Origin: Methylobacillus arboreus
Lineage (GTDB): Bacteria > Pseudomonadota > Gammaproteobacteria > Burkholderiales > Methylophilaceae
NCBI RefSeq assembly: GCF_020532725.1
Contig: NZ_JAJAVC010000003.1
Location: 372,001-436,000 of the forward strand
Length of the DNA stretch: 64,000 nucleotides
Direction: 5' to 3'
The position numbers and the translations under genes were made by a program. Of the stretch, positions 15,842 through 24,320 are shown piece by piece. The notes beneath the pieces are model-generated. The model made no database searches and was not told the origin of the DNA. It was given only the letters and a program-made list of their open reading frames with translations. The first letter of the stretch is position 1, and each line of letters begins with the position of its first letter.

Positions 15842-17104
15842 ATGCCTGAGTCCGTTTCCGTAGAAGTCATGCTCAACCTGCTCATTGCCCTGGGGGCAGG
15901 GCTATTGATCGGCGCCGAGCGCGGCTGGCAGGAACGCGACGAGAAAGAGTCCTACCAGAGCGCTGGGATACGCACTTTCGCCTTGACCGGCCTGCTCGGT
16001 GGCTTGAGCGCCTTGCTCAGCCAGCACCTCGGCATCGCGGTATGGGTGACGGTGCTGGTGGCGTTGATGCTGGTCGTCAGCATCGCCTATGTGGGCGATT
16101 TGCGCCGTACCGGCGACCAGGGCATTACCAGCGAGCTGGCGCTGCTGATCACCTTCCTGCTGGGTAGCTTGGCGCTCTCGGGTTACGCCATGCTCGCCAG
16201 CGCCGGGGCCGTGGTGGTGGCCTTGCTGCTCAGCCTCAAGAATGTCCTGCATTCGCTCCTGAAACGCTTGAGCGAGACCGAGCTGTCCGGTGCACTAAAG
16301 CTGTTGTTCATCTCCGTGGTCATGCTGCCGGTGCTGCCGAACGAGACATATGACCCCTGGCAGGTATTCAATCCCTACACCACCTGGTGGATGGTGGTGC
16401 TGATCGCCGCCCTCAGCTTCATCGCCTATATCGCCGTGCGCCTGACCGGCACGCGCTATGGCCTGATGCTCACGGCCATCCTCGGCAGCCTGGTTTCCTC
16501 CACGGCAATGACATTGACCCTGTCGCGATTATCTTCCAAAAACCTATACAAATTGCTGGCAGCGGGATTGCTGGCGACATCGGGCTTGATGTTTCCGCGC
16601 GTGTTGCTGGAGGTCGCTGTGGTGAATCCATCTCTGTTGCCGCTGATCGCCTGGTCGCTGGGCACCATGTTCCTGGTCTACATGGCGGGAGCGGCTGTTT
16701 TCTGGCGGCGGGCTGTCAAGGAAGAGCCCGCAAACGCTGAAACTCCGCTGCGCAACCCATTCGAACTGGGGCCCGCGCTGCGGTTCGCCTTGCTGCTGAC
16801 ATTGATTCTATTCCTGGTGGAGGCGGGCAGGCGGTATTGGGGCGATGCCGGCGTCTACCTGGTTTCCCTCCTGGCCGGGATTGCTGACGTGGATGCCATT
16901 ACCTTGTCCCTGTCGCGCAGCGCGCACCATGAGCTTGGCGGCCATGTCGCAGTGCAGGGTATTGTGCTGGCAGTGATCAGCAACAGTGTGTTCAAGGCCG
17001 CGTTGGTGGGTTTCATTGGCGGACGGGAGCTTGCATTGCGCACTTATCCGGTGGTCGCACTCGGCCTGGGCGCTGGCATATTGGTGATGTTGATGACAGC
17101 CTGA
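15842..17104 (+). CDS. MgtC/SapB-DUF4010 family membrane protein
   Basis: A 420-residue integral membrane protein with about 12 hydrophobic helices. The N-terminal MgtC/SapB domain contains LIALGAGLLIGAERGWQERD and GIRTFALTGLLGGLSALLS, followed by the DUF4010 domain with TRYGLMLTAILGSLVSSTAM and ending DVDAITLSLSRSAHHELGGH. The family occurs widely and its function is unproven; Mg2+ homeostasis or membrane-potential roles are discussed for MgtC. The ATG at 15842 lies 90 bp after the monooxygenase on the same strand, so read-through from the thiamine operon is possible. A perfect hairpin follows. Confidence 0.88.
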   Translation: MPESVSVEVMLNLLIALGAGLLIGAERGWQERDEKESYQSAGIRTFALTGLLGGLSALLSQHLGIAVWVTVLVALMLVVSIAYVGDLRRTGDQGITSELALLITFLLGSLALSGYAMLASAGAVVVALLLSLKNVLHSLLKRLSETELSGALKLLFISVVMLPVLPNETYDPWQVFNPYTTWWMVVLIAALSFIAYIAVRLTGTRYGLMLTAILGSLVSSTAMTLTLSRLSSKNLYKLLAAGLLATSGLMFPRVLLEVAVVNPSLLPLIAWSLGTMFLVYMAGAAVFWRRAVKEEPANAETPLRNPFELGPALRFALLLTLILFLVEAGRRYWGDAGVYLVSLLAGIADVDAITLSLSRSAHHELGGHVAVQGIVLAVISNSVFKAALVGFIGGRELALRTYPVVALGLGAGILVMLMTA

Positions 17105-17123
17105 TAGATTTGGCAGAAAGCAT

Positions 17124-17145
17124 AAGGGCTGCAAATGCAGCCCTT
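17124..17145. terminator. Perfect hairpin after DUF4010 gene
   Basis: AAGGGCTGCA and TGCAGCCCTT form a perfect 10-bp stem 20 bp after the stop codon. No U-run follows on either strand, so termination is uncertain. Confidence 0.5.
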
Positions 17146-17166
17146 GGGTGTTGATTCAGCGTCCAG

Positions 17167-17285
17167 TTAGGGCTGCTAACAAAATCCAGCGCAGCGATTC
17201 TGGCTAGGCGCTCTGTCGCAGGCAGTACAAGTAGTACGGCGAGGCAGAGCAACAACGCCAGAAGGGTTTTGTTAGCGGCTCCTAA
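17167..17285 (-). repeat. Hairpin repeat copy 3 (119 bp), begins in the sulfatase stop codon
   Basis: The arm TTAGGGCTGCTAACAAAATC (from 17167) pairs with the arm ending at 17285, whose complement reads TTAGGAGCCGCTAACAAAAC. The minus-strand arm contains the TAG stop of the sulfatase gene. The core is in minus orientation (CGCCGTACTACTTGTACTGC), like the sulfatase. Relative to copy 2, the inner stem changes from CTGCC/GGCAG toward CTCTGCC/GACAGAG, keeping pairing. Confidence 0.85.
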
Positions 17286-18706
17286 GGGGCAGGTACGCCA
17301 TGCCTGTCCGCCTGCATCTTGCCGTTCACGCTGTGCGAGCGTACATCCGGGGTAATCGGCAACATGCTGTTGTTCCAGTGCTGCCATTTTTCCTTGAGTT
17401 CGGCCAGCACCTGCGGGTGTTTCTCAGCCAGGTTGGCGCGTTCGCGTTGGTCCTTGCCCAGGTCGAACAGGAATTCATTACCGTTGATTTTCAGGTATTT
17501 CCAATCGCCCGAACGGGTGGCGGCCTGCTCTTGTCCCTTGTAGCGCCAGAACAAGGTGCGGGGGCGGATAGCGGCTTGCCCCAGGATGACGGGCAGTACG
17601 TTTTCACCATCGGGCTGATACTGGGCATCGGGCTGTGTACCAGCAGCAGCGAGCAAGGTGGGCAGCCAGTCCATGCTGGTGACTACTTGGGTAGAAACCT
17701 GTCCTGCCTCGATCTGTGCAGGCCAGCGGATAATGCCTGGCACGCGGATGCCGCCTTCCAGCAGCTCGGTCTTCTGTCCGCTGAACGGCCAGGTGTTTGA
17801 GAAGCGTTCGCCGCCGTTGTCGCTGGTGAAGACGACGATGCTATTGTCCGCCAGTCCTTGTTGTTCCAGGATGTTCAGCACGCGGCCCACCGCGGTGTCC
17901 AGGGCCTCGACCATCTTGCCGTAGGTTTCGAGGCTGCCGCCATCCAGGTGGAACAGGTTCTTGATCTCATGGGACACCGCTTCGTCTCCCGGGCCTTCCC
18001 ACGGCCAGTGGGGGGCCGTGAAATGCAGAGAAAGCAAGAAGGGCTTGGCGGCAGTTTGCTTGCCTATATATTGGCTGGCGTGGTTTGCCACGATGTCGGT
18101 GTAGTAGCCGACTTCCTTGACCGGCACTTCGCCCTCATACAAGCCATCCGGTACATCAGAGCCGACGCCGGGCTTGTGCGTAAAGTAGTCCAGCGCCCCG
18201 GCGTAGTTGCCGAAGAATACGTCATAGCCGCTCTTGAGCGGGCCGAATTTCGGCAACGAGCCCAGGTGCCACTTGCCGAACAAGGCAGTGTTGTAGCCGA
18301 CTTTTTTTAGCAGCGAGGGCAGCGTCGGGTGTTCTGGCGGCAGGCCTAGATGTTCCACGCTGCTGCCCGCGAGCGGTTCTTCCAGCCCGCCGCGCAGGCG
18401 GTACTGGTAGCGGCCAGTGATCAGCGCAAACCTGGTGGCTGAGCACACGCAAGAATTGGCATAGGTCTGGGTGAGGCGCAATCCCTGCTGGGCCAGCTTG
18501 TCCAGGTTTGGTGTCTTGAACGCAGTCTGGCCATAGACACCCAGGTCGGCATAGCCGAGGTCGTCTGCCATGATGAAGATGATGTTGGGTTTATTTTTTG
18601 CCTCGTTGCTGCCGAGAGCGGCATTTGCTAGGCCGGCATAGGGCAGCAGTGCCAGTGCAGGCACGGCTTGCAGGATGCGGCGGCGTGTTGGTTTGAACTG
18701 TGTCAC
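17282..18706 (-). CDS. Secreted sulfatase (arylsulfatase-type)
   Basis: A 474-residue sulfatase. The N-terminus TRRRILQAVPALALLPYAG is a twin-arginine-like signal peptide, so export to the periplasm in folded form is expected. The metal Asp pair is in NIIFIMADDLGYADLGVYG (48-49). The active-site formylglycine motif is CSATR at 88-92, with Ala where CXPXR has Pro, followed by ITGRYQYR. Later motifs include FGKWHLG and FTSDNGGERF. The start is a GTG at 18706 with AAGGGA six bases upstream. It is the last gene downstream of a TonB receptor, FecR and sigma set, which suggests release of sulfate from an organosulfate taken up by that receptor; this is inference. No formylglycine-generating enzyme is in the window. 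Confidence 0.92.
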   Translation of the reverse strand: MTQFKPTRRRILQAVPALALLPYAGLANAALGSNEAKNKPNIIFIMADDLGYADLGVYGQTAFKTPNLDKLAQQGLRLTQTYANSCVCSATRFALITGRYQYRLRGGLEEPLAGSSVEHLGLPPEHPTLPSLLKKVGYNTALFGKWHLGSLPKFGPLKSGYDVFFGNYAGALDYFTHKPGVGSDVPDGLYEGEVPVKEVGYYTDIVANHASQYIGKQTAAKPFLLSLHFTAPHWPWEGPGDEAVSHEIKNLFHLDGGSLETYGKMVEALDTAVGRVLNILEQQGLADNSIVVFTSDNGGERFSNTWPFSGQKTELLEGGIRVPGIIRWPAQIEAGQVSTQVVTSMDWLPTLLAAAGTQPDAQYQPDGENVLPVILGQAAIRPRTLFWRYKGQEQAATRSGDWKYLKINGNEFLFDLGKDQRERANLAEKHPQVLAELKEKWQHWNNSMLPITPDVRSHSVNGKMQADRHGVPAP

Positions 18707-18781
18707 GATGTTTCCCTTCAGTCAGAGTATGAAAAGTTTGCATTCCCGGACAATGCCGAGTTGCCCGGGAACGGTTAAAGC

Positions 18782-21514
18782 CTAAAACTTGGTGCGGAAT
18801 ACCACGCCCAGGTAGCGGCGCTGGCCGATACCGTCCCAAAGCACGGGAGTAGTGGCGTTATAGGAGCCGACGCTGGTGGTGTACACCTTGTCGAAGATGT
18901 TCTTGCCGACGATGTTGAGCTCCCAGTTGTCCTTTTTGCCGCCGATGATGCCGAAGCCGCCATCGGTGACGGAATAGCCGCCTTGCTCGCCGTATTCGGA
19001 AAGCAGGATGTCAAGATTCTGCTTCGAACGGATGACGGTGCTCATGAAGGCGTGCCCCTTGAGTCCTCCCCAGATCGGGCGCGTGTAATGGAACCCGAAA
19101 ATACCAGTCAGCTTGGGGGCGGAGGAAATCTGCCTGCCGGTGTTGTCGCATGTGGTGGTGATAGGAAGGTTGAGCTCGGTTGGGCAAGTGGCGCCATCCC
19201 AGTCCGAGTACTTCGCGCGGTTATAGGCGCCTGCGAAGGTGAACGTCCATCTGTCTGTTGCCCGGTATGCGCCTTCCAGTTCAACACCTGTCGCGGTAAT
19301 TTCGGGAATATTGCCCAACTGCGAGCTGTAACCACTGGTGGATGATGGATCTATGACCGTGGTGGTGGATTGGTAGCCTCTGACGCGGGTGCGGTAGAAG
19401 TTGGTGTTCAGCATCAATTTGCGGTCGAGGAAAAGGCCCTTAAAGCCGAGTTCGAAGTCCAGCACCTTCTCTGGGTCGGCATTGAGCGGCTGGCCGGTAC
19501 CTGTGATAAAAGATACGCCGCCCGACTTTTCCCCGCCTGCCGCAGAGGCATAGAACATCAGGTCGTCGTTGACTTTGTAATTGGGACTGATGAGCCAGGA
19601 GACAGAGTTGTCCTTGATTCTTTTACCATCCCGGCGGTCATATACGTTACCTATTACATTGCTGCGGATGGCTTCTGCAGTGGCATCGCCAAAACCGCCA
19701 TCATTACCCTCAGTCCATTTCTCGCCTGTGCTGTCCTTGATTTCATAGGTGTTGCGCAGGCCAAGGGTCAAGGTGGCTTTCTCGGTCAAATGCCAGTTCA
19801 ACTGGCCGAATGCGGCATAACTATCGGTTTCCGGAGTGAAGCGGCTGTACGATCTCAGGCCGTTCAATGATTGTTGCAGCAGGGAAGGGTTGCCGCTCAG
19901 GGCGGTGTATTGCGCCGCATTGGCATAGAATGCGCCGGCATCGCTGCCGTACTGGGTATGGTTGATTTGGTTGGTTTCGCTATGCAGGTAGAAAAAACCG
20001 ACCTGGTAATCGATGACTTCGCCGATATCGGAAGCCAGGCGGAACTCCTGCGACCATTGCTTGGTGTCGATAAAAGCACCAAATTTGGCAATATCAAACC
20101 GCGTCTGGTCCAGGTCGTTGATGCCGGTGAAGGAATATTTGCGATAGGCGGTGATCGATGTCAGCACATGTGATCCCAGGTTCCAGTCCAACTTGGCGGA
20201 AGCGCCGTAGTTCCTGGTTTTTATTGGCTCCACCTGGCCGACGTCGAGCTTGTCCTTGGAGCCAATGATGGGCTGGTAGCCATTGAAGTAGCCCCGGGCC
20301 AGGCGCGAGCTATAGGTGATGGGCCTGTTTGCACCGGTGGCGAAGGCCGTCGGGTCTTCTTGGAATGGCCGGGTGTTGCTGTATTCCGACAGTTCCGAAT
20401 AATCCACACTGAATTTCGCGCTGAAATCCTCTGTCGGCGTCAGTAGCAACTGCACCTTGCCGCCCCGGCGGTTACGTTCGTGGAAGCGTTGATCGGAAAG
20501 CGTGTTGGGGTTGGTGTTTTCAAGATCACCCTCCTGCCTGTCAAAGAAGAATGAAGCACGGTAAGCCGCTACGCCATCCACCAGGGCATCGGAAATCGAG
20601 CCGCGTGCGCGCATTGCGCCCGGGAAGTCGCTGCCGTTCTGCTGTGCGCCAACTTCACCTTCGAAATAGGCCTGGCGCGTGAAGGTGGGTTCCTTGCTCA
20701 CGTACTGGACCACGCCCAGGGTCGTATTCTTGCCTTTCAAGGTGCCTTGCGGGCCGCGCATGACCTCGACACGGTCGATGTCGGTGAAGTCGAGGAAGCT
20801 CATGCCGGGATGGCTGAGGTAAACGTCGTCGACGATGACGCCAACCCCGGCTTCCATCGCCTCGTTGACGGTGGTTTTGCCGATGCCGCGGATGGAAATG
20901 CCGGAGCGGCGGGAGTTGGGGATGGTTGCAGTCAGGCCAGGCGTGATGCGCGTCAGGTCATCGATGGTGACGATGCGTTCCCGATCCAGCTTTTCCGCGC
21001 CGAATACGGACACCGGAATCGGGATGTCCTGGGCGATTTCCTCGCGGTTGCGCGAGGTGACGACGACTACGCCCAGCGCTGCGGAGTTTGCCTCTTCCAA
21101 TGCTGTTTGCTCCGCGGCTTCCAATGCCAGCGGCTTGTTGTCAGCGGCCGACTGCGAAGTTCTCTCCAGGGTGTAGCCTGCTGCGCTTCTTCTTGCGACC
21201 AGGCCGGTGCCCTGGAGCAGGGTGCTGAGACCTGCCTCAGTGGTATAGCTTCCTTCCAGGTCATGGCTGCGCAGGTTGCGTACCTGCTCTGGCGTGAACA
21301 GGATATTGACGCCGGCCTGCTTGGCGAACTGGTTGAGCGCATCGGTCAGCGGCTCGGCTGGGATATGGTATTCGCGCTGCGCGGCTTGCTGCTGGGGCTG
21401 CGCTTCTGCCGCTTGTAGAGCTGCGGGCAGCGAGATGCCAAGTGATACGGCAATCAGGCTGCTGGACAGCTTCAGCGCCAGTCTGGATCGTTGTGGCTTC
21501 TTGTGAGCGTGCAT
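18782..21514 (-). CDS. TonB-dependent receptor with signalling domain, sulfatase-linked
   Basis: A 910-residue outer-membrane receptor. After the signal peptide (LKLSSSLIAVSLGISLPAAL) it has an STN domain (PLTDALNQFAKQAGVNILFT), a low-complexity Ala/Glu linker (residues about 135-155), a plug with IDDLTRITPGLTATIPNSRR and VEVMRGPQGTLKGKNTTLGV, and a large barrel ending RRYLGVVFRTKF. The plug resembles general TonB receptors (CirA/nutrient type) more than classical siderophore receptors. The ATG at 21514 is preferred over one five codons upstream because AAAGGAA lies at the right distance. It is 75 bp upstream of the sulfatase on the same strand, and the gap contains a CCCGG-rich hairpin. Confidence 0.93.
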   Translation of the reverse strand: MHAHKKPQRSRLALKLSSSLIAVSLGISLPAALQAAEAQPQQQAAQREYHIPAEPLTDALNQFAKQAGVNILFTPEQVRNLRSHDLEGSYTTEAGLSTLLQGTGLVARRSAAGYTLERTSQSAADNKPLALEAAEQTALEEANSAALGVVVVTSRNREEIAQDIPIPVSVFGAEKLDRERIVTIDDLTRITPGLTATIPNSRRSGISIRGIGKTTVNEAMEAGVGVIVDDVYLSHPGMSFLDFTDIDRVEVMRGPQGTLKGKNTTLGVVQYVSKEPTFTRQAYFEGEVGAQQNGSDFPGAMRARGSISDALVDGVAAYRASFFFDRQEGDLENTNPNTLSDQRFHERNRRGGKVQLLLTPTEDFSAKFSVDYSELSEYSNTRPFQEDPTAFATGANRPITYSSRLARGYFNGYQPIIGSKDKLDVGQVEPIKTRNYGASAKLDWNLGSHVLTSITAYRKYSFTGINDLDQTRFDIAKFGAFIDTKQWSQEFRLASDIGEVIDYQVGFFYLHSETNQINHTQYGSDAGAFYANAAQYTALSGNPSLLQQSLNGLRSYSRFTPETDSYAAFGQLNWHLTEKATLTLGLRNTYEIKDSTGEKWTEGNDGGFGDATAEAIRSNVIGNVYDRRDGKRIKDNSVSWLISPNYKVNDDLMFYASAAGGEKSGGVSFITGTGQPLNADPEKVLDFELGFKGLFLDRKLMLNTNFYRTRVRGYQSTTTVIDPSSTSGYSSQLGNIPEITATGVELEGAYRATDRWTFTFAGAYNRAKYSDWDGATCPTELNLPITTTCDNTGRQISSAPKLTGIFGFHYTRPIWGGLKGHAFMSTVIRSKQNLDILLSEYGEQGGYSVTDGGFGIIGGKKDNWELNIVGKNIFDKVYTTSVGSYNATTPVLWDGIGQRRYLGVVFRTKF

Positions 21515-21609
21515 GGGGTTCCTTTGCATACATTCATGGGCGGCATGATTGCCTTACATGGGATATGCCGAACCGCAAACTCAAACCCGACAAAAATAAA
21601 TGAAAAAAT

Positions 21610-22596
21610 TTAAATTGATGCCCGGCGGCCTACGCTGACCCACCAGCGTGTTTTGTAATTGATGGCAACCGGCAGCCTGAGTGGCAGCAGGCTGAGCAGT
21701 TTGTCGGTGTCGTCGAGTTGGAATACGCCTGAAAGGCGCAGGTCGGCGACTTCGGCATCACACCTGAGATGTCCTGTCCGGTAGCGGGCGACTTCGGCAA
21801 TAAAGTCCGCCAGGCGCATGTCCTTGACGACCAGTGCGCCCTGGGTCCAACCATCCGCCTCGATGGGCGTTTGCACAAGGTCGAGATGATCCTGGTGGAT
21901 GAGGAAATGCTGGCCCGCTTCAGCCACTTCCTGCGGCGCGTGAAACGCCGAAGGCGTCATGGCGACTTTGCCTTGCTGCATGCTGAGCAGGGTGGCGTCA
22001 TCTTCCAGCCGCACCACGAAACGGGTGCCGATCGCCTCAAGCAGCACATCACGGGTTTGCACGCATAGCGGTCTTTTCTGGGCGGAGTGCAGGTCCGGGC
22101 CGCTGGTAACCATGATCTCTCCCCGATTCAATACAATCAGGCGCCGGCTCTCGTCAAAACGGATATCCACGGCGCTATCGGTATTGAGGAACAGCTCGCT
22201 GCCATCGGCCAAGATGAAGCTGCGGCGTTCCCCGATGTCGGTACTGTAATCCGCTATCCATTGCTGCCACGGCGCGATCTCGCGCCCGATCAGCGTTGAG
22301 CTGCCAGCGAGTATTGCCAGGGTGAGCAATTTGAGGGAGCGGCGTTTTTGCGTGCGCTGCATGGTGGTTTGCAGTACTTGCGCCGTCTGGGCGTTGTCCG
22401 GCAGGGCATGCAGGTTTTCCCGCATCTCGCCGTGCATGAGGCAGACACGCTGCCAGGCCAGCTCGTGCCGCGGGTCTGCCTGTCGCCATGCCGTGCATGC
22501 TGCAAGCACGGCGTCGTTTCCGCGATTGCTTTGCAGCTTCACCAGCCAGTCGATTGCCTGCTTGACCAGGGTGTCGTCAAGTCGCGGCGATGTCAT
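21610..22596 (-). CDS. FecR-type sigma regulator
   Basis: A 328-residue FecR homologue: cytoplasmic N-terminus with VKQAIDWLVKLQSNRGNDAV and WRQADPRHELAWQRV, a transmembrane stretch near residue 100 (LLTLAILAGSSTLIG), and the periplasmic part with GERRSFILADGSELFLNTDS and IGTRFVVRLEDDATLLSM. A longer open frame extends upstream into the sigma gene but its N-terminus has no similarity, so I set the start at ATG 22596, which overlaps the sigma gene by 20 bp and implies coupled translation. Confidence 0.92.
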   Translation of the reverse strand: MTSPRLDDTLVKQAIDWLVKLQSNRGNDAVLAACTAWRQADPRHELAWQRVCLMHGEMRENLHALPDNAQTAQVLQTTMQRTQKRRSLKLLTLAILAGSSTLIGREIAPWQQWIADYSTDIGERRSFILADGSELFLNTDSAVDIRFDESRRLIVLNRGEIMVTSGPDLHSAQKRPLCVQTRDVLLEAIGTRFVVRLEDDATLLSMQQGKVAMTPSAFHAPQEVAEAGQHFLIHQDHLDLVQTPIEADGWTQGALVVKDMRLADFIAEVARYRTGHLRCDAEVADLRLSGVFQLDDTDKLLSLLPLRLPVAINYKTRWWVSVGRRASI

Positions 22597-23077
22597 TGCC
22601 GAAGCGCAGTTGGTAGCATTGAAAAAGCGCCTCTGCCACATAGCGTTCCACCGTCCGCACGGACACGCTGAGCGCCTTTGCGATCTCCGCGTAAGGCTTT
22701 TCCTCGAGCTGGGCAAGGAGGAAGGCGTGGCGCACCTTGGGCTTGAGCTTTTCAAGCGACTGGGCGATCGCTTCCAGCGTCGACAATACGATGTGTTGTT
22801 GCTCCATTGAAGGCACGGCGTCCAGGGGCAGGGCATGCATCGCTTCCTGCCAGGCCCGGTGCAGGTCTTCGCGCCGCCAGTGGTCTATGACCAGGCCGCG
22901 GGCGATGGTCAGCAGGAAGGCGCGAGGCTCTTGCAGTTTTGCCGGGTGGGGTTTGAGCAGCAACTTGAGGAAAGTGTCATGCGCAATATCCGCTGCCTGG
23001 GCATGGCAGCCGAGCTTGCCGCGCAGCCAGCCGAATAGCCATGAATGGTGCTGCAGATATAAATGTTCAGTATTCAT
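22577..23077 (-). CDS. FecI-type ECF sigma factor
   Basis: A 166-residue ECF sigma factor. Region 2: LYLQHHSWLFGWLRGKLGCH and AADIAHDTFLKLLLK; region 4: LKPKVRHAFLLAQLEEKPYA with IAKALSVSVRTVERYVAEAL. The start ATG at 23077 is chosen by comparison with the family; an in-frame ATG at 23125 would add 16 unrelated residues. It leads the minus-strand order sigma, FecR, receptor, sulfatase. A Fur-like site lies about 110 bp upstream. Confidence 0.9.
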   Translation of the reverse strand: MNTEHLYLQHHSWLFGWLRGKLGCHAQAADIAHDTFLKLLLKPHPAKLQEPRAFLLTIARGLVIDHWRREDLHRAWQEAMHALPLDAVPSMEQQHIVLSTLEAIAQSLEKLKPKVRHAFLLAQLEEKPYAEIAKALSVSVRTVERYVAEALFQCYQLRFGNDIAAT

Positions 23078-23185
23078 AATGCGATGCGGTTGTGAACAAG
23101 TTCCCAGTGCCATTGCCGGATGCATGAATGAAGCTTGCTTATTTGTTTATTAATTTATCACATCATAATTTCGATGAAATATAAT

Positions 23186-23200
23186 TAATAATTATTAGTA
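23186..23200. promoter_or_regulatory. Fur-box-like site
   Basis: TAATAATTATTAGTA matches 11 of 14 informative positions of TGATAATNATTATCA in an AT-rich stretch upstream of the sigma factor gene. It also lies near the end of the convergent methyltransferase gene, but only the sigma gene reads away from it. Confidence 0.5.
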
Positions 23201-23251
23201 TAGTTGTTTGTTGATTTTCGCCTACAAGCGGAAGCTATCCGAATTGAAAGT

Positions 23252-23851
23252 TCAATGCGCGGGGGGATGTTGCCCAAACGGCAATATGCGGCCGCTGCGT
23301 TGCATGTATTGCGCATATTCATTGCCGAACTCACGCAGCATCATGGCTTCCTCGCGCGGTACGCGCAGCCAGTACATCAGGCCGAAAGCGACCAATCCAG
23401 CCGGCCCTACCAGCCAGTTAGCGACCAGCAATGCCTGAGCAATGCACCATAGCCATATCGAGGCGTACATGGGGTGGCGCATGGAACGGTAAACCCCGTG
23501 CGTCACCAGGCCTTGCTGGTCGCGGATTTCCAAAGTCACCGACCAATTGTCGCCGAGGTCGTGGTGGCTGCGCCAGAATAGCCACATCGCGGCCATCATG
23601 ATGAAGCTGCCGGCCCAGCCAGCCCAGGGCTGAAAACCGTAATCGGCAAAATCGAGCCACGAAGTCGCCGCGTAGACCAAAGGCAATAGCATCATTCCCA
23701 GGCCCGCCAGCCCGAGCAGAATGCGCTCCTGCAGGTCTTTGTCGCTGCTGTTGATTTTAATGCGCCGCCTGCGCAAGGCATACGGGGTACGAATGAGGCT
23801 GCTGAGCAGGATAGCGGCCAAGAGGATGCCAAGCGCGAGCGTACGGTCCAT
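23252..23851 (-). CDS. Isoprenylcysteine carboxyl methyltransferase-like membrane protein
   Basis: A 199-residue membrane protein of the ICMT/phospholipid-methyltransferase group. It has several hydrophobic helices and the C-terminal family motif in which HGVYRSMRHPMYASIWLW binds the S-adenosylmethionine, followed by the VPREEAMMLREFGNEYAQYM pattern, here close to the usual E-E-x2-L-x2-FG-x2-Y. The bacterial substrate is not known. The start is uncertain: ATG 23851 fits the first helix, ATG 23884 and 23914 are also in frame, and none has a strong ribosome site. Confidence 0.82.
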   Translation of the reverse strand: MDRTLALGILLAAILLSSLIRTPYALRRRRIKINSSDKDLQERILLGLAGLGMMLLPLVYAATSWLDFADYGFQPWAGWAGSFIMMAAMWLFWRSHHDLGDNWSVTLEIRDQQGLVTHGVYRSMRHPMYASIWLWCIAQALLVANWLVGPAGLVAFGLMYWLRVPREEAMMLREFGNEYAQYMQRSGRILPFGQHPPAH

Positions 23852-23972
23852 GGTGGTAGATATTGAATTGGGAATTATTCTCATTCTATATTCGTGGCGA
23901 TTTGCATACAACAATGCTCAACGAGGGCAACGGGATTTGCTATGATGCCGCCCTTTTCAAGGAGGAGTGCGC

Positions 23973-24209
23973 ATGGCAGACAATCAGAAAAAAGCCAATA
24001 TGGTGATCCTAGACCGGCCGATGATCTCGGTGGAAACGACGGAATACAAGGAAGTCAGAATCACCGTGATCGGCATGGATGGGGCGATGGAAAACATTCG
24101 CCAGCAGGAGTTGTTGTTTCCGCTGGATTGCGCGGAGCAGGTGGGACAGTTCCTGCTGCAGTTGGCAGGGCAGGCGGGAAGTGTGGAGACGGGGAAGCAG
24201 CCTGGCTAG
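23973..24209 (+). CDS. Small conserved-looking hypothetical protein
   Basis: A 78-residue soluble protein (MADNQKKANMVILDRPMISV at the start) with no motif I recognise. It has alternating hydrophobic residues (VRITVIGMDGAM) and a helical Leu-rich end. Expression is supported by a strong ribosome site, AAGGAGGA, seven bases before the ATG at 23973, and by a clear terminator 10 bp after the stop. It is divergent from the methyltransferase gene. Confidence 0.7.
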   Translation: MADNQKKANMVILDRPMISVETTEYKEVRITVIGMDGAMENIRQQELLFPLDCAEQVGQFLLQLAGQAGSVETGKQPG

Positions 24210-24218
24210 TAAAAGAAA

Positions 24219-24262
24219 AACAGCAGGCAAGCCGGTTGTATAAAACTGGCCTGCCTGCTGTT
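24219..24262. terminator. Bidirectional terminator
   Basis: AACAGCAGGC-AAG-CCGGTT pairs with AACTGG-CCT-GCCTGCTGTT over about 16 bp. It lies between two convergent genes, with A-rich sequence on the left and TTAAAT on the right, so it can serve the small hypothetical gene and the receptor on the minus strand. Confidence 0.8.
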
Positions 24263-24320
24263 AAATATTGATGATCAAGATCGCGAGTACTATACAGCTA
24301 ACATGTCTCGCACAGAGATT

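Noticed and set aside
22597-22836. N-terminal extension of the second FecR
   Set aside because: The extra 80 residues come from the sigma gene read in another frame and resemble no FecR.
24219-24262. Seventh copy of the hairpin repeat family
   Set aside because: It lacks the GCCGTAC core and is an ordinary bidirectional terminator.
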